The notes beneath the pieces were generated by a model, which saw only the letters and a program-made list of their open reading frames with translations, ran no database searches and had not been told where the DNA came from. A DNA stretch of 64,000 nt from an uncultured Clostridia bacterium. Its GTDB lineage: Bacteria; Bacillota; Clostridia; Saccharofermentanales; Saccharofermentanaceae. This document shows positions 43,951-53,241 of the stretch, in pieces (position 1 is the first letter of the stretch; each line of letters starts with the position of its first letter). The DNA lies in assembly GCA_946407705.1 (NCBI GenBank), contig CAMJPC010000007.1:1-64000 (forward strand). The letters are read 5' to 3'. A program made the position numbers and the translations under genes.

Positions 43951-45102
43951 TTACAGATCAAAGAATTTCTTCTTCAGATCTATCCTCCCGTTTATTACCA
44001 CGTCGATGGCCTTTTCAGCTATCTGTTTTGCCGCATGTCCGTCACCGTAAGGACTTACCACGTTCTTGCAGATGTCCTTGAAATCATCGGACATGGCGGT
44101 CTTGATCGCATAAACGATGTCTTTTGTCGTCGTTCCGCAGTTAATGGTGCTCTCGGACTGTAGTCTTCCTCTCTGTCTGTCACCGATATTTACGGTGGGA
44201 ACACGGAACGCCGGCGTCTCAATGATACCACTTGAAGAATTGCCCAGAACGAATTCCGCATATCTCATCAGGGACAGATATCTTCTGGTTCCAAGTGAAG
44301 CAAAGACGTGAAGGTTCTTTATCTCATCATTTGCCTTGTCGAGCAGTTCGTTGATCCTTGCTCCGCCCTGATCCGCATTGGATTTGGTAATGATGAACTC
44401 AATATCGGGATACTCGGTGATCGCACCGAGGAACTCCGCGATCTGTCCGTCAACGCTTCCGCCTTCCATTGTTACGGGATGATACGTGCAGACAGCATAT
44501 CTGCAATCGGATAAACCGATGCTGTCCAAAGCCTCAGCTTTGCTCATGTTGGCAACGGTAATGATGTTATCGATGCTCGTGGAACCGAAGTTAAATACTC
44601 TCTCGGGATCCTCACCAAGCTGAATTACGCGCTTCCAGCTCTCCTCGTTCGTTACGAAATGGAGATAGCTGATCTTGGTGATGGAGTGCCTTACCCATTC
44701 ATCCAATGCGCCTTCAGTGGTATCTCCGCCGCAGAGATGGAATACCGGTGTTCTGGTATTGCCTGCCGCGATCGCAATAGCGAGGGTCTCATATCTGTCG
44801 CCAAGGAGCATTACCGCATCGTACTTCTCTTTTGAGAAGAGTCCGGTGAACTTTACAAGAGCCTCAGCCTGGTTGTTAGAGATATCCTGTTCGCTTGCAG
44901 AATCGACCGGAATGGCTATCTCATGATCAATGCGGCACTCGATCTCATTGATCGTCTTGCCGTATTTCTCGCTTAAATGCGTACCCGTAACGATGAGCTC
45001 AACACGAAGGTCATTGCTTTCATGCTTTCTAAGTTCCTCGATCACGGGACAGAGAAGTCCGTATTCGGCTCTTGTTGTAGTTACTACAGCGATCTTCTTC
45101 AT
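43951..45102 (-). CDS. neuC: UDP-N-acetylhexosamine 2-epimerase (hydrolysing)
   Basis: 383 residues, GT-B-like fold. It has VVTTTRAEYGLLCPVIEEL, MLLGDRYETLAIAIAA, PVFHLCGGDTTEGALDEWVR and VLGNSSSGIIETPAFRVPTV. NeuC/LegG enzymes remove UDP and epimerise C2 to give ManNAc or its 2,4-diacetamido-6-deoxy analogue for nonulosonic acid synthesis. The gene overlaps neuB by four bases. Confidence 0.9.
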   Translation of the reverse strand: MKKIAVVTTTRAEYGLLCPVIEELRKHESNDLRVELIVTGTHLSEKYGKTINEIECRIDHEIAIPVDSASEQDISNNQAEALVKFTGLFSKEKYDAVMLLGDRYETLAIAIAAGNTRTPVFHLCGGDTTEGALDEWVRHSITKISYLHFVTNEESWKRVIQLGEDPERVFNFGSTSIDNIITVANMSKAEALDSIGLSDCRYAVCTYHPVTMEGGSVDGQIAEFLGAITEYPDIEFIITKSNADQGGARINELLDKANDEIKNLHVFASLGTRRYLSLMRYAEFVLGNSSSGIIETPAFRVPTVNIGDRQRGRLQSESTINCGTTTKDIVYAIKTAMSDDFKDICKNVVSPYGDGHAAKQIAEKAIDVVINGRIDLKKKFFDL

Positions 45103-46094
45103 AGTTCGATCAACTCATCCTCTTCAAAATCTCTGACTGCGGCAGTCCCGATGACTTCATTCCATTTCATCGGATTGATGCCTGAACCGGGACGCTTTGT
45201 CGTGATGTTCTCTTCAGTCAATATGTCGCCTTTCTTGATCGCAGTCTTTGCCACGATGCTCTTTCTTGCAACAAGCCTGTTCTTAAGCTCAACGTCAGAA
45301 GGCTTCTTCTCAGCCGTTCCCAATGCATCCTCGATCTTGCGGATGCCGTCTACCATTGCCTTAAGCTCATCAGGCTCCAGACTTGCCTTATGGTCAGGAC
45401 CGGGAAGATTGCGGTCTAAAGTGAAGTGCTTCTCAATGACTTCAGCACCAAGGGCAACTGCCGCGAGATCTACTTCGATTCCCTGTGTATGGTCTGAATA
45501 ACCTACGGGATAACCAAATGCATCTTTAAGGGTTTTCATGACATTGAGGTTTACGTCCTTGATGGGAGCGGGATATTCCGTTGTGCAGTGAAGGATCGTG
45601 ATGTCGTCGGTCCCGTTCCCGGTAAGGACATCAATGGCGGCCTTTATCTCATCCATCTCTGCCATGCCTGTGGACAAAATGACCTTCTTCTTTGTCTTTG
45701 CAATCTCAACGAGGTAAGGATAGTTGGTTATCTCACCTGACGGTACTTTCCAGATGTCCTGCATGTCATTAAGGAATCTGATGCTCTCGATGTCAAAAGG
45801 AGTGGATAAGAACTTGATGCCGACTTCCTTGCAGTAAGCCGCGAGTTCGGTAAATGAGTCAAAATCAAGAAGGAGCTTGCTGAGCATTTCCTTCTGGCTT
45901 TCTTCAACGCCTGTGTTCTTCTTCTGGTAATCAGCCATGTTTGCCGATTTGGAGACCAGGGAATCCAGCTTTGCAGTCTGGAACTTAACAATGTCAGCGC
46001 CGCATGCTTTTGCTGCATCGACCAGCTTCTTGGCCATCTCAAGGCTTCCGTTATGATTAACGCCTGCTTCGGCAATTATCAGTGTCTTACCCAT
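45099..46094 (-). CDS. neuB: N-acetylneuraminate / legionaminate synthase
   Basis: 331 residues. A TIM barrel (IIAEAGVNHNGSLEMAKKLV, VKFQTAKLD, LSTPFD, KVPSGEITNYPYL, CTTEYPAP, GYSDHTQGIEVDLAAVALGA, IEKHFTLDR) is followed by a C-terminal SAF/antifreeze-like domain from about residue 270 (SIVAKTAIKKGDILTEENIT). It condenses PEP with a C6 amino sugar to form the nine-carbon acid. Sequence alone does not separate NeuB from LegI here. PEP is also the substrate of the PEP mutase block, so the two systems draw on one pool. Confidence 0.92.
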   Translation of the reverse strand: MGKTLIIAEAGVNHNGSLEMAKKLVDAAKACGADIVKFQTAKLDSLVSKSANMADYQKKNTGVEESQKEMLSKLLLDFDSFTELAAYCKEVGIKFLSTPFDIESIRFLNDMQDIWKVPSGEITNYPYLVEIAKTKKKVILSTGMAEMDEIKAAIDVLTGNGTDDITILHCTTEYPAPIKDVNLNVMKTLKDAFGYPVGYSDHTQGIEVDLAAVALGAEVIEKHFTLDRNLPGPDHKASLEPDELKAMVDGIRKIEDALGTAEKKPSDVELKNRLVARKSIVAKTAIKKGDILTEENITTKRPGSGINPMKWNEVIGTAAVRDFEEDELIEL

Positions 46095-46108
46095 TTATGT
46101 TCTCCATA

Positions 46109-46741
46109 TCAAATAATCCTTGCAGGAACTCCGACTGCGGTACTGTCGCTAACCAGGTCCCTAATTATCACGGCACCTGCGCCTACAACGCAGTTATCGC
46201 CCACGTTTACGCACTGGATGACTGTGCTCTTGGCACCTATCATCGAATTCCTTCCGACCTTTACTTTACCGCAGAGCGTAGCGCCGACGGATACGTGCGT
46301 GAAGCTTTCAACGATGCAGTCGTGCTCGATTATCGCGCCTGTGTTAATGATGCAGTGCTCACCGATCCTGGCACAGGAATTGATAACGGCATTCTTTCCG
46401 ATAAAAGTTCCTCCGCCAATGGTGGCTGAATCAGATACGACTGCGGAAGGATCCTGTATTACCGGGAATATGAATCCGAGTGATGAAACGTGATCAGCTA
46501 TACGTTCACGGATTGGATTTACCTTTACGCTTCCGACCGTGACAAACGCGTAATCAAAGCCCTGTCTTTTGAGCTGTTCCAGGCAGTCGTCATTTCCCAT
46601 TACCGTGCAGCCCATTATCTTCGTTCCGGGTTCCAGGCTCGAATCAGTAATGACTATTTCGTCAAAACAGTCCATGCGTTTAGCGCAGTCCAGTACCGAT
46701 CTGCAATGTCCGCCGCCGCCGATCAAAACCAACTTGCTCAA
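46109..46741 (-). CDS. Hexapeptide-repeat sugar acetyltransferase (NeuD/LegH-like)
   Basis: 210 residues. The TTG start has GGAGG 8 bases upstream. The N-terminal loop is LVLIGGGGHCRSVLDCA, and hexapeptide repeats start near 95 (SDSATIGGGTFIGKNAVINS) with the catalytic His in AIIEHDCIVESFTHVSVG. It is related to the PglD-like protein at 35949 but lies inside the nonulosonic acid genes, so it probably acetylates an amino-sugar intermediate or the finished acid. Confidence 0.83.
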   Translation of the reverse strand: MSKLVLIGGGGHCRSVLDCAKRMDCFDEIVITDSSLEPGTKIMGCTVMGNDDCLEQLKRQGFDYAFVTVGSVKVNPIRERIADHVSSLGFIFPVIQDPSAVVSDSATIGGGTFIGKNAVINSCARIGEHCIINTGAIIEHDCIVESFTHVSVGATLCGKVKVGRNSMIGAKSTVIQCVNVGDNCVVGAGAVIIRDLVSDSTAVGVPARII

Positions 46742-46757
46742 GTAACAGTCCTCCGGA

Positions 46758-47813
46758 TCATTCTCCGTAAAGCTTCTTACGCATCTTCTCTAATTCGGGC
46801 AGCTGTCCCATATCCATCCAGTCATTCTCGCTGACAGGGAATACGGCAACCTTCTTGCCCTTCTGTCTCTCACGCTCGATGATGTCTGGGAAACCGATGG
46901 CTTCACCGTCAGCAACGTCATCGATGACTTCCGGCTCAACGATATAGATTCCGGTATTCGTAAGGAACGTCATGACAGGTTTTTCCTTCATTGCCTCGAT
47001 CGCGCCGTTAACGCCCATCTCAACTACTCCGTAAGGGATGTTGACGGTCTTGTATGCGCAGATCATGGTGATGACGTTTCCATGCTCTTTATGGAATTTA
47101 AGCATGCTCTCGTAGTTTGCGGTAAGGAGAGCATCACAGTTGGCAAAAAAGAACGTCGAATCGAACTTGCCCCTCAAAAGGCTTAATCCGCCGCCCGTTC
47201 CAAGGGGCTTTTCCTCGTCGTACCATGTGATGTCATACTTGCGCTCGTTATCCGCAAAGTATGCCTTCATAAGGTCTCGCTTGTAGTTGACGATAATGTG
47301 GAAATCGTTGCAGGCATAGCTCTGATATTCCTGCATTATCAATTCGATTATGGGAAGATCTCCTACCGGAATAAGGGGCTTGGGGAGTACCCTTGTGAAA
47401 GGCTCAAGTCTCGTACCCTTTCCGCCTGCGTTAATGACAACGGGAACGTTAAGGGGATTGCGGAGCTTGCGGTTGGTCTCACCTGATTCGCCTGTATAAA
47501 GGTCGATCACAACGCCTTCCTCGTTAACAACGGGAATGACGATGAAATTCTTCTTGTGATAGAGGTGCTTTGCCTCTTCGTTGGACTTTGCGTATCTGGG
47601 AGTCTTGTTGGCGGCGCTGAATGCGTCATCTTCCATCTTTCCGCCGGAAAGAAGGTATCTTCTGATGTCTCCGTCGGTAATGCATCCGAGAAGAACGCCG
47701 TTGGGATTTACTATGAACAGGATACCCGTGGTGTTCTTGTCGATCTTACGCATCGCCTCGGCGACCGTAAGACCCTTCTCACAAATGAATTTCTGCAATT
47801 CCTGATTATCCAT
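46758..47813 (-). CDS. CBS-domain sugar-1-phosphate nucleotidyltransferase (PtmE-like)
   Basis: 351 residues from the ATG at 47813 (GAGGAG 7 bases upstream; the ATG at 47828 includes that site). Two CBS repeats occupy about residues 1-115 (GILFIVNPNGVLLGCITDGD), then a nucleotidyltransferase domain starts at about 122 (PVVINAGGKGTRLEPFTRVLPKP is its signature). In Campylobacter legionaminate synthesis the PtmE enzyme has this plan and makes GDP-glucosamine. The context here supports the same role, though other hexose phosphates are possible. Confidence 0.85.
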   Translation of the reverse strand: MDNQELQKFICEKGLTVAEAMRKIDKNTTGILFIVNPNGVLLGCITDGDIRRYLLSGGKMEDDAFSAANKTPRYAKSNEEAKHLYHKKNFIVIPVVNEEGVVIDLYTGESGETNRKLRNPLNVPVVINAGGKGTRLEPFTRVLPKPLIPVGDLPIIELIMQEYQSYACNDFHIIVNYKRDLMKAYFADNERKYDITWYDEEKPLGTGGGLSLLRGKFDSTFFFANCDALLTANYESMLKFHKEHGNVITMICAYKTVNIPYGVVEMGVNGAIEAMKEKPVMTFLTNTGIYIVEPEVIDDVADGEAIGFPDIIERERQKGKKVAVFPVSENDWMDMGQLPELEKMRKKLYGE

Positions 47814-47836
47814 TGTCAGACTCCTCATCCGGATGG

Positions 47837-49045
47837 TTACATTTTACTGTCAAGCGACTTGCCCGTCTCGATGTGCTCGAAGTTGGGAAGGTAAGCTTTC
47901 ATTATGGACACGACCTCTTCCTTGGTCGTTTCTTCCTTTGCAAAAGCGGCATTAAGCTCGGTAAAGAGCTTTTCTACCCTTGCCTTGTCAGGGATCTCTT
48001 TGCCTGTGATTACGCCAAGAGAAGAAAATCTTTCATAATCTGCCGTCTCCGTCTCGGTAACGAACTCCTCAAAAGGCTTCTCGCCGGATGTATCAGATAC
48101 GGCATAGTGAACGGGATAAAGGTTGCTTCCGTTCTTAAGGTCCTCAGCCTTAGCAATAGCTTCTTCATCAGAAGCGCACTCCAGGACTTCATAACCGTGA
48201 ACCTTAAGAAGCTCTGTACCGATGGCATCAAAGGTCATCATCTGGGCTTCTTCAAGCTTGGGGAAGAAGATCGCTCTGTTCTCACCCAGGATGCAGGATA
48301 AAAGGCAGATCTGGCCTGATTCCTCAGGGCTTACGAAGTAACGGCGCACGTCACTCGGAGCAGACAGAGGCTGGAGCTTCTGTATCCTTGCAAGGAAACC
48401 TGCAGGGAGAGAACCGTTGGAGAAAGCAACGTTTGCAAATCTCGCGGTCTTTACCGGGAACTTGTCGGAATAGCTGAAGATGACGTCTTCCATGATTCTC
48501 TTGCTCGCGCCCATGATGTTAACGGGGTTTGCAGCTTTATCCGTGGAGACGCAGAAATACTCTTCAGGCGGATACTGGGAGAGCAGATCAAGAAGGAGCT
48601 TTGCGTGAAGAACGTTATTCTGGAGCAAAGCCTCAACGCTGTAGATATCCTTCTCGCTTCTTACATGCTTATGGGCAGAGAAGTTGCCGACGATATCAAA
48701 TCCGCCTCTCTTGATGAACATCTTCTCAAAAACGGGAGAAGCAAAGTCCATCGGATATGTAACGTAATCACCAGGGACAAACATTCCCTTGGTAGATCTT
48801 AAGTCTCTTGTGAGCTCGGCCAATGCATTCTCGTTAGTATCAACGACTACGAGAGTAGCAGGCTTGAACGGGAGCAAAGCCTTGATGAACGATGAGCCGA
48901 TCGATCCTGCGCCTCCGATTACGAGGACCTTTTTGCCCTCGATCTTTGCTGTCAAAGCCGCGCTGTTCTTCTCGATATCCGGACGGAACATGGATGAAGG
49001 GCGCTTGGTAACGTACTGGTTTATGAATCCTTCTAAGTTAAACAT
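47837..49045 (-). CDS. NAD-dependent nucleotide-sugar 4,6-dehydratase (LegB-like)
   Basis: 402 residues, soluble. The nucleotide loop is KVLVIGGAGSIGSSFIKALL near residue 38; NFSAHKHVRSEKD and the active-site region CVSTDKAANPVNIMGASKR follow. It belongs to the polysaccharide-biosynthesis (CapD catalytic) family but lacks the membrane half seen in the protein at 38486. The C-terminal about 120 residues are extra and not recognised. It is the first gene of the nonulosonic acid set. It probably makes the 4-keto-6-deoxy intermediate for legionaminic-type acid. Confidence 0.82.
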   Translation of the reverse strand: MFNLEGFINQYVTKRPSSMFRPDIEKNSAALTAKIEGKKVLVIGGAGSIGSSFIKALLPFKPATLVVVDTNENALAELTRDLRSTKGMFVPGDYVTYPMDFASPVFEKMFIKRGGFDIVGNFSAHKHVRSEKDIYSVEALLQNNVLHAKLLLDLLSQYPPEEYFCVSTDKAANPVNIMGASKRIMEDVIFSYSDKFPVKTARFANVAFSNGSLPAGFLARIQKLQPLSAPSDVRRYFVSPEESGQICLLSCILGENRAIFFPKLEEAQMMTFDAIGTELLKVHGYEVLECASDEEAIAKAEDLKNGSNLYPVHYAVSDTSGEKPFEEFVTETETADYERFSSLGVITGKEIPDKARVEKLFTELNAAFAKEETTKEEVVSIMKAYLPNFEHIETGKSLDSKM

Positions 49046-49088
49046 TCGGGTTTCCTAACAAAACCTTTCTTTTTATTACTTTTAAGCA

Positions 49089-49094
49089 ATTATA
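49089..49094 (-). promoter_or_regulatory. -10 element for the nonulosonic acid / glycan operon
   Basis: Minus strand TATAAT (49094-49089), 43 bases before the start at 49045. The -35 is not clear. It follows directly after the terminator of the rhamnose operon, which supports a new transcript here. Confidence 0.5.
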
Positions 49095-49116
49095 CACTAT
49101 AACGCGTTACGGCATG

Positions 49117-49146
49117 AAAAAACACCCCGGATTTATCTCCGAGGTG
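49117..49146 (-). terminator. Intrinsic terminator of the rhamnose operon
   Basis: Minus strand CACCTCGG, eight-base loop, CCGGGGTG, then TTTTTT. The stem has one T-G wobble. It lies 27 bases after rfbA. Confidence 0.88.
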
Positions 49147-49172
49147 CCACAATCAGTCATTTTAAGCTTGTA

Positions 49173-50060
49173 TCAGTACTTGATCCTGCCTTCTGCAACG
49201 GCCTTCAAATGTTCGCCGTAAGGTGAACTGCCATAGGCCTGGGCGCTTTCTTTCAGCTTGTCCTTATCGATAAAGCCGTTGATATAGGCGATTTCTTCGG
49301 GGGCAGAGATGGTAATCCCCTGTCTGCTCTGAATCGTTTCTACGAAATTCGCTGCCTTGAGGAGACTGTTTACAGTTCCCGCATCAAGCCAAGCAAAGCC
49401 ACGTCCAAGGAGTTTGACGTCAAGCAAGCCGTCTTTCAGATACATCTCATTAAGGGCAGTAATCTCCAATTCGCCACGTGCTGAAGGAGTCAACTGTTTG
49501 GCTTTTGAGCTAACACCGGCAGGATAGAAATAGATTCCAGTAACAGCGTAATTGCTCTTGGGTTCCTTGGGTTTCTCCTCAATGCTCAGAACCTTGCCGT
49601 TCTCATCGAACTCAACAACACCAAAACGCCCAGGATTGGGAACGTAATAACCGAATATTGTCGCTCTTCCGTTTTCTTCAGCGTCTTTAACAGCCGCCTT
49701 AAGAACAGTCCTGAAACCATTGCCGTAGAAGATATTGTCACCGAGGATCATGGCGCCTGCTTCTCCTCCGAGGAATTCTTCGCCTAGGATAAAAGCCTGA
49801 GCAAGTCCGTCCGGACTGGGCTGTACCTTGTAGGATAAGCTGATACCAAACTGGGATCCGTCGCCCAAAAGAGCCTCAAAACGAGCTGTATCTTCGGGCG
49901 TAGAAATGATGAGGATATCCTTGATTCCTGCCAGCATAAGCGTTGACAGCGGATAGTAGATCATCGGCTTGTCATATATGGGAAGGAGCTGCTTGGATGT
50001 TACTGTTGTCAGCGGATAAAGCCTTGTTCCGCTTCCGCCTGCAAGTATTATTCCTTTCAT
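49173..50060 (-). CDS. rfbA: Glucose-1-phosphate thymidylyltransferase
   Basis: 295 residues, full length. It has [48 protein letters not shown] and [13 protein letters not shown]. It makes dTDP-glucose, the first step to dTDP-L-rhamnose. Last gene of its operon, overlapping rfbC by four bases. The base composition and codon style of rfbA-rfbD are slightly more AT-rich than the genes beyond the terminator. Confidence 0.95.
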   Translation of the reverse strand: MKGIILAGGSGTRLYPLTTVTSKQLLPIYDKPMIYYPLSTLMLAGIKDILIISTPEDTARFEALLGDGSQFGISLSYKVQPSPDGLAQAFILGEEFLGGEAGAMILGDNIFYGNGFRTVLKAAVKDAEENGRATIFGYYVPNPGRFGVVEFDENGKVLSIEEKPKEPKSNYAVTGIYFYPAGVSSKAKQLTPSARGELEITALNEMYLKDGLLDVKLLGRGFAWLDAGTVNSLLKAANFVETIQSRQGITISAPEEIAYINGFIDKDKLKESAQAYGSSPYGEHLKAVAEGRIKY

Positions 50061-50638
50061 CTTGTTCCTCCCTGCAAATATTTAACTGCCCAATCAAAGC
50101 TCTGCTCTTTAAATCCGGGATGCTTTCCGTCCTTCTCAGAAGTTATATACGCAACATCGAGTTTAGGCCAGTCTATTGCCAAATCCTTGTCATTCCAGAG
50201 AATTCCGCCTTCAGAATCGTGATCGTAAACATCAGTGCACTTATATGTGAAGGTAGCTGAGTCGCTAAGTACAAGAAATCCGTGTGCAAAACCTGCGGGG
50301 ATGAAGAACATCTGCTTTTTGACCGAATCCAATTCAACGCTAACCCATTCACCAAAGGTGGCTGATCCAGGTCTCACATCGACAGCAACGTCAAATACTC
50401 TTCCGCTTGTAACTCTGACTAGTTTGGCCTGGGTATGTTCCTTCTGGAAATGAAGACCGCGGAGAACACCCTTTGAGCTGCAGGATTCATTATCCTGAAC
50501 AAATGCTGTGGGAATTCCATAGGCAGCAAAATCAGGCGCTTTGAACGTTTCGGCAAAGTATCCTCTGTCGTCTCCAAAAATCTTCGGGGTGATAACAAAT
50601 ACACCCGAAATCTTCTGTTCTTCAAATGCAAAAGCCAT
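50057..50638 (-). CDS. rfbC: dTDP-4-dehydrorhamnose 3,5-epimerase
   Basis: 193 residues, cupin fold. It has [38 protein letters not shown] (catalytic His), [13 protein letters not shown] and [15 protein letters not shown]. It epimerises C3 and C5 of the dTDP-4-keto-6-deoxy sugar. It overlaps rfbA by four bases and rfbD by one base. Confidence 0.95.
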   Translation of the reverse strand: MAFAFEEQKISGVFVITPKIFGDDRGYFAETFKAPDFAAYGIPTAFVQDNESCSSKGVLRGLHFQKEHTQAKLVRVTSGRVFDVAVDVRPGSATFGEWVSVELDSVKKQMFFIPAGFAHGFLVLSDSATFTYKCTDVYDHDSEGGILWNDKDLAIDWPKLDVAYITSEKDGKHPGFKEQSFDWAVKYLQGGTR

Positions 50639-51552
50639 TATAGTTCTGCCTCCGCAATATATCTTTTCACTGCATCTTTCCAGTCAGGCAATGGCTGAAA
50701 TCCGTATTCCGTTAGCTTTGACCTGTTAAGACGGCTGTTATAAGGACGAGCGGCTTTGGAAAGCCCATATTCCACAGTAGATACACGTACGACCTTCACA
50801 TCCATGCCGGCAATACGGTAAGCCTCTTCAGCCAGATCAGCCCAGGAGATGTAGCCTCCCTCGTTAGTTGCATGATAATAACCATACTTGTCAGTTTCTA
50901 TCATGTCTACTGCCAAACGAGAGAAATCTGCTGTATAGGTGGGTGTTCCGATCTGGTCATCAACAACACGGACAGTATCGTGCGTCTTGCCTGCATTGAT
51001 CATGGTCTTGATGAAATTCTTGCCGTTAAGGCCGAATACCCATGCGATACGGACAATGAAAAATTTATCAAGAATGGAGCTAACTGCCAGTTCTCCGTCC
51101 AGTTTACTCTGTCCGTATACATTCAGCGGAGCATAGCATTTGTCATCGGGTTCCCAGGGTCTTTCTCCCTTGCCGTCAAATACATAGTCAGTAGAGATAT
51201 ACATCATCTTTGCATCAACAGCTTTTGCCGCTTCTGCAATATACTGTGTTCCGAGGTGGTTTATGGCATCTACTTTGGCTTTGTTTTCTTCATCTTCGGC
51301 AGCATCAACGGCTGTCCATGCTGCGCAATGGATCACTGCATCAGGTCTGATCTCTTCTATTGTTGATAAGACTGCTTCTTTATCAGTAATGTCCAACTGA
51401 ACATAAGGTGCCTCAGTAACACTGCTTCCGTCAGCTACACCTGAGTAGATGGGCTGGATATCGGAACCGATTACTTCAATTCCTCTGGATATGGCGTTAT
51501 TTACTACATCATGGCCTAACTGACCGCAAACACCTGTTACAAATAGTCTCAT
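50638..51552 (-). CDS. rfbD: dTDP-4-dehydrorhamnose reductase
   Basis: 304 residues. It has LFVTGVCGQLGHDVVNNAI (NADPH loop), VIHCAAWTAVDAAEDEE, MYISTDYVFDGKGERPWEPD, YGQSKLDGE (catalytic Tyr-Lys) and RIAWVFGLNGKNF. It makes dTDP-L-rhamnose. In the usual order it would follow rfbB directly; here the TIR/macro defence pair separates them. Confidence 0.95.
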   Translation of the reverse strand: MRLFVTGVCGQLGHDVVNNAISRGIEVIGSDIQPIYSGVADGSSVTEAPYVQLDITDKEAVLSTIEEIRPDAVIHCAAWTAVDAAEDEENKAKVDAINHLGTQYIAEAAKAVDAKMMYISTDYVFDGKGERPWEPDDKCYAPLNVYGQSKLDGELAVSSILDKFFIVRIAWVFGLNGKNFIKTMINAGKTHDTVRVVDDQIGTPTYTADFSRLAVDMIETDKYGYYHATNEGGYISWADLAEEAYRIAGMDVKVVRVSTVEYGLSKAARPYNSRLNRSKLTEYGFQPLPDWKDAVKRYIAEAEL

Positions 51553-51631
51553 TTCTTCAAAAATCCATGTATGCCTATGTGCAAATGAAAAACATATGTC
51601 TCACATACGCAAACTACATAATAAACTGCAA

Positions 51632-52456
51632 TTATTCAACCCCAAAAATCTTGTTAAGTGAAAAACCCTCTCGTTCTTTACACATAATATGAAGTTTACA
51701 TGGCTTTTTCATCTTTTTGGGACTTATTAAATAGGAACTAATCATGATATCTAACAGTTCTTGCTGAGTAAGATCATTGTCAAACCGCGTAATATGTGAA
51801 CCAAGAATCGGCAAGTAAACATCATTAGTTCCATGCCAAAGGTCTATTTGACTCCATAACTTATCTAAACAATCAACATATTCATTATAAGTAAGTTGCC
51901 CCAAACCGTTCTGATCAAGCTTGGAAAAAGCCATTAACAGATAATTACCATTTGGTACAATCGTTCCAGGCTTATAACAATCTTGATTATTATACTTTGA
52001 CTTTCGTCTTTCAGGTTGAACTCCAGCTATTTCAATTAGCCTATGCATATCATCAATAGGATGTTTTGATAAGTATTGTCCGCAAACAGAAAACGGTTTA
52101 ATGTCAGATGGCTCTTCACCAACTTTTGTAGTAAAGCACTCATCAAAATCTATAACAACTTTTCCATCTGTGACTTTAAGCAAATCTCCATACTCAACTT
52201 GTATAGAACAATTATTTCTGTTTATTATTACTCTTCGCCTTATCTTTCTGTAAATACCGTATCCAACATTTCCAAGAATAAATACGGCAAAACAAATTAA
52301 CAGACGGACTATCATGTAGTTTGTAGTTTCCGACCATTTGGAATTAACAGTTATTGTTTTTAACCAGTCTTCTGAAACAACTATAAAGATGACTGAAATA
52401 ATCGCATATGCAATTGAGTTGCCCCTACCATTAAAGATTTCATGCACTTTATTCAT
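51632..52456 (-). CDS. thsA: TM-macro effector, type II Thoeris ThsA-like
   Basis: 274 residues from the ATG at 52456, which overlaps the TIR gene stop by 8 bases. Two membrane helices (about 12-35 and 45-72) are followed by a macro-like (DUF6430-type) domain: VEYGDLLKVTDGKVVIDFDE, PNGNYLLMAFSKLD and YLPILGSHITRFDNDLT. In type II Thoeris the ThsA macro domain binds an ADP-ribose-type signal (histidine-ADPR) made by the TIR protein and the membrane part then damages the cell membrane. Assignment rests on domain plan and on the TIR gene next to it. Clearly more AT-rich than its flanks. Confidence 0.8.
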   Translation of the reverse strand: MNKVHEIFNGRGNSIAYAIISVIFIVVSEDWLKTITVNSKWSETTNYMIVRLLICFAVFILGNVGYGIYRKIRRRVIINRNNCSIQVEYGDLLKVTDGKVVIDFDECFTTKVGEEPSDIKPFSVCGQYLSKHPIDDMHRLIEIAGVQPERRKSKYNNQDCYKPGTIVPNGNYLLMAFSKLDQNGLGQLTYNEYVDCLDKLWSQIDLWHGTNDVYLPILGSHITRFDNDLTQQELLDIMISSYLISPKKMKKPCKLHIMCKEREGFSLNKIFGVE

Positions 52457-53057
52457 CTTCGAGCACTCTCTTAATAACACTATAGTTCCCTATTTTACCC
52501 AAAGGAGAATTAACCCAAAATGGCTCGGCTGATTCTACAAAATCATTCATATAAGATGGTAGCCAACTGGATTGCCTATTGAGCGAATTGTAAAAAATGA
52601 CTATTTTCTTATTCTTCTTTTTTGCTTGCTTAAATTCGTGCTCAAGATATGAATATGAATTAATCTTACCAACATCTTCAGTTGCTCCTGGGACGGATGT
52701 TGACCCATTTAATTTGCATATCAAACTTCCATTTGAGTTTTGCTTATAAGGAGTACACGAACAGAATGCTCCTTCGGTTCTTCTTCTACACGAACTTCCC
52801 GCAGTTCTTAAAGCCGTTTTATCTCCAATTATGAATATTACAACTGAAGATGCATTAATCTGAGCATTAAACTCCGCTTTCAAATCACATGCTCGACAAT
52901 CAGGATTATCAGATACACTACCTGATACTACTTGAGCAGTATCTACATAATCTACTTTGTGAAGGTTGTCACGTCCCCATGAATGAAGTACATCAACAAC
53001 ATCACGATCACCATTTGCTTCAGAATAATCTGCACTAATATATACTCTTTTACTCAA
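52449..53057 (-). CDS. thsB: TIR-domain protein, type II Thoeris ThsB-like
   Basis: 202 residues from a TTG at 53057 with AGGAAG 9 bases upstream; another TTG at 53138 adds 27 residues but has no ribosome site and a non-TIR sequence. The TIR fold starts at once (KRVYISADYSEANGDRDVVD), VVIFIIGDKTA is the central strand, and the candidate catalytic Glu is in YSYLEHEFKQAKKKNKKIVI. A Cys-rich insert (CRAC, SSCRRRTEG, FCSC, ICK) between strands could bind zinc. On phage infection such proteins cleave NAD to make the signal for ThsA. AT-rich composition suggests recent acquisition. Confidence 0.8.
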   Translation of the reverse strand: MSKRVYISADYSEANGDRDVVDVLHSWGRDNLHKVDYVDTAQVVSGSVSDNPDCRACDLKAEFNAQINASSVVIFIIGDKTALRTAGSSCRRRTEGAFCSCTPYKQNSNGSLICKLNGSTSVPGATEDVGKINSYSYLEHEFKQAKKKNKKIVIFYNSLNRQSSWLPSYMNDFVESAEPFWVNSPLGKIGNYSVIKRVLEDE

Positions 53058-53163
53058 TCTACTACACTTCCTTTCATAAAGAATTAATATGTTCGTAATT
53101 AGGAAAGCGATGTGCCAAGTCAATACACATTGCAACAATCTTTCTACATCGTATCAGAGACTA

Positions 53164-53241
53164 TTAGATACTGATACCAAGATAATCAAAACTGTCCTGA
53201 AAATCGTCAAGAACAGCATTAGCCTTATCGATCTGCTCGAG
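53164..53241 (-). pseudogene. Possible remnant of a gene tail
   Basis: A 25-codon open stretch ending in TAA reads like a real C-terminus (LEQIDKANAVLDDF and onward). It has no start, and a stop lies just upstream in the same frame, while the frame beside it is open further upstream (53244-53300). This could be the frameshifted end of a gene lost between rfbB and thsB. Low confidence; the 277-base gap holds nothing else clear except a weak TTGACT at 53123-53118. Confidence 0.25.
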
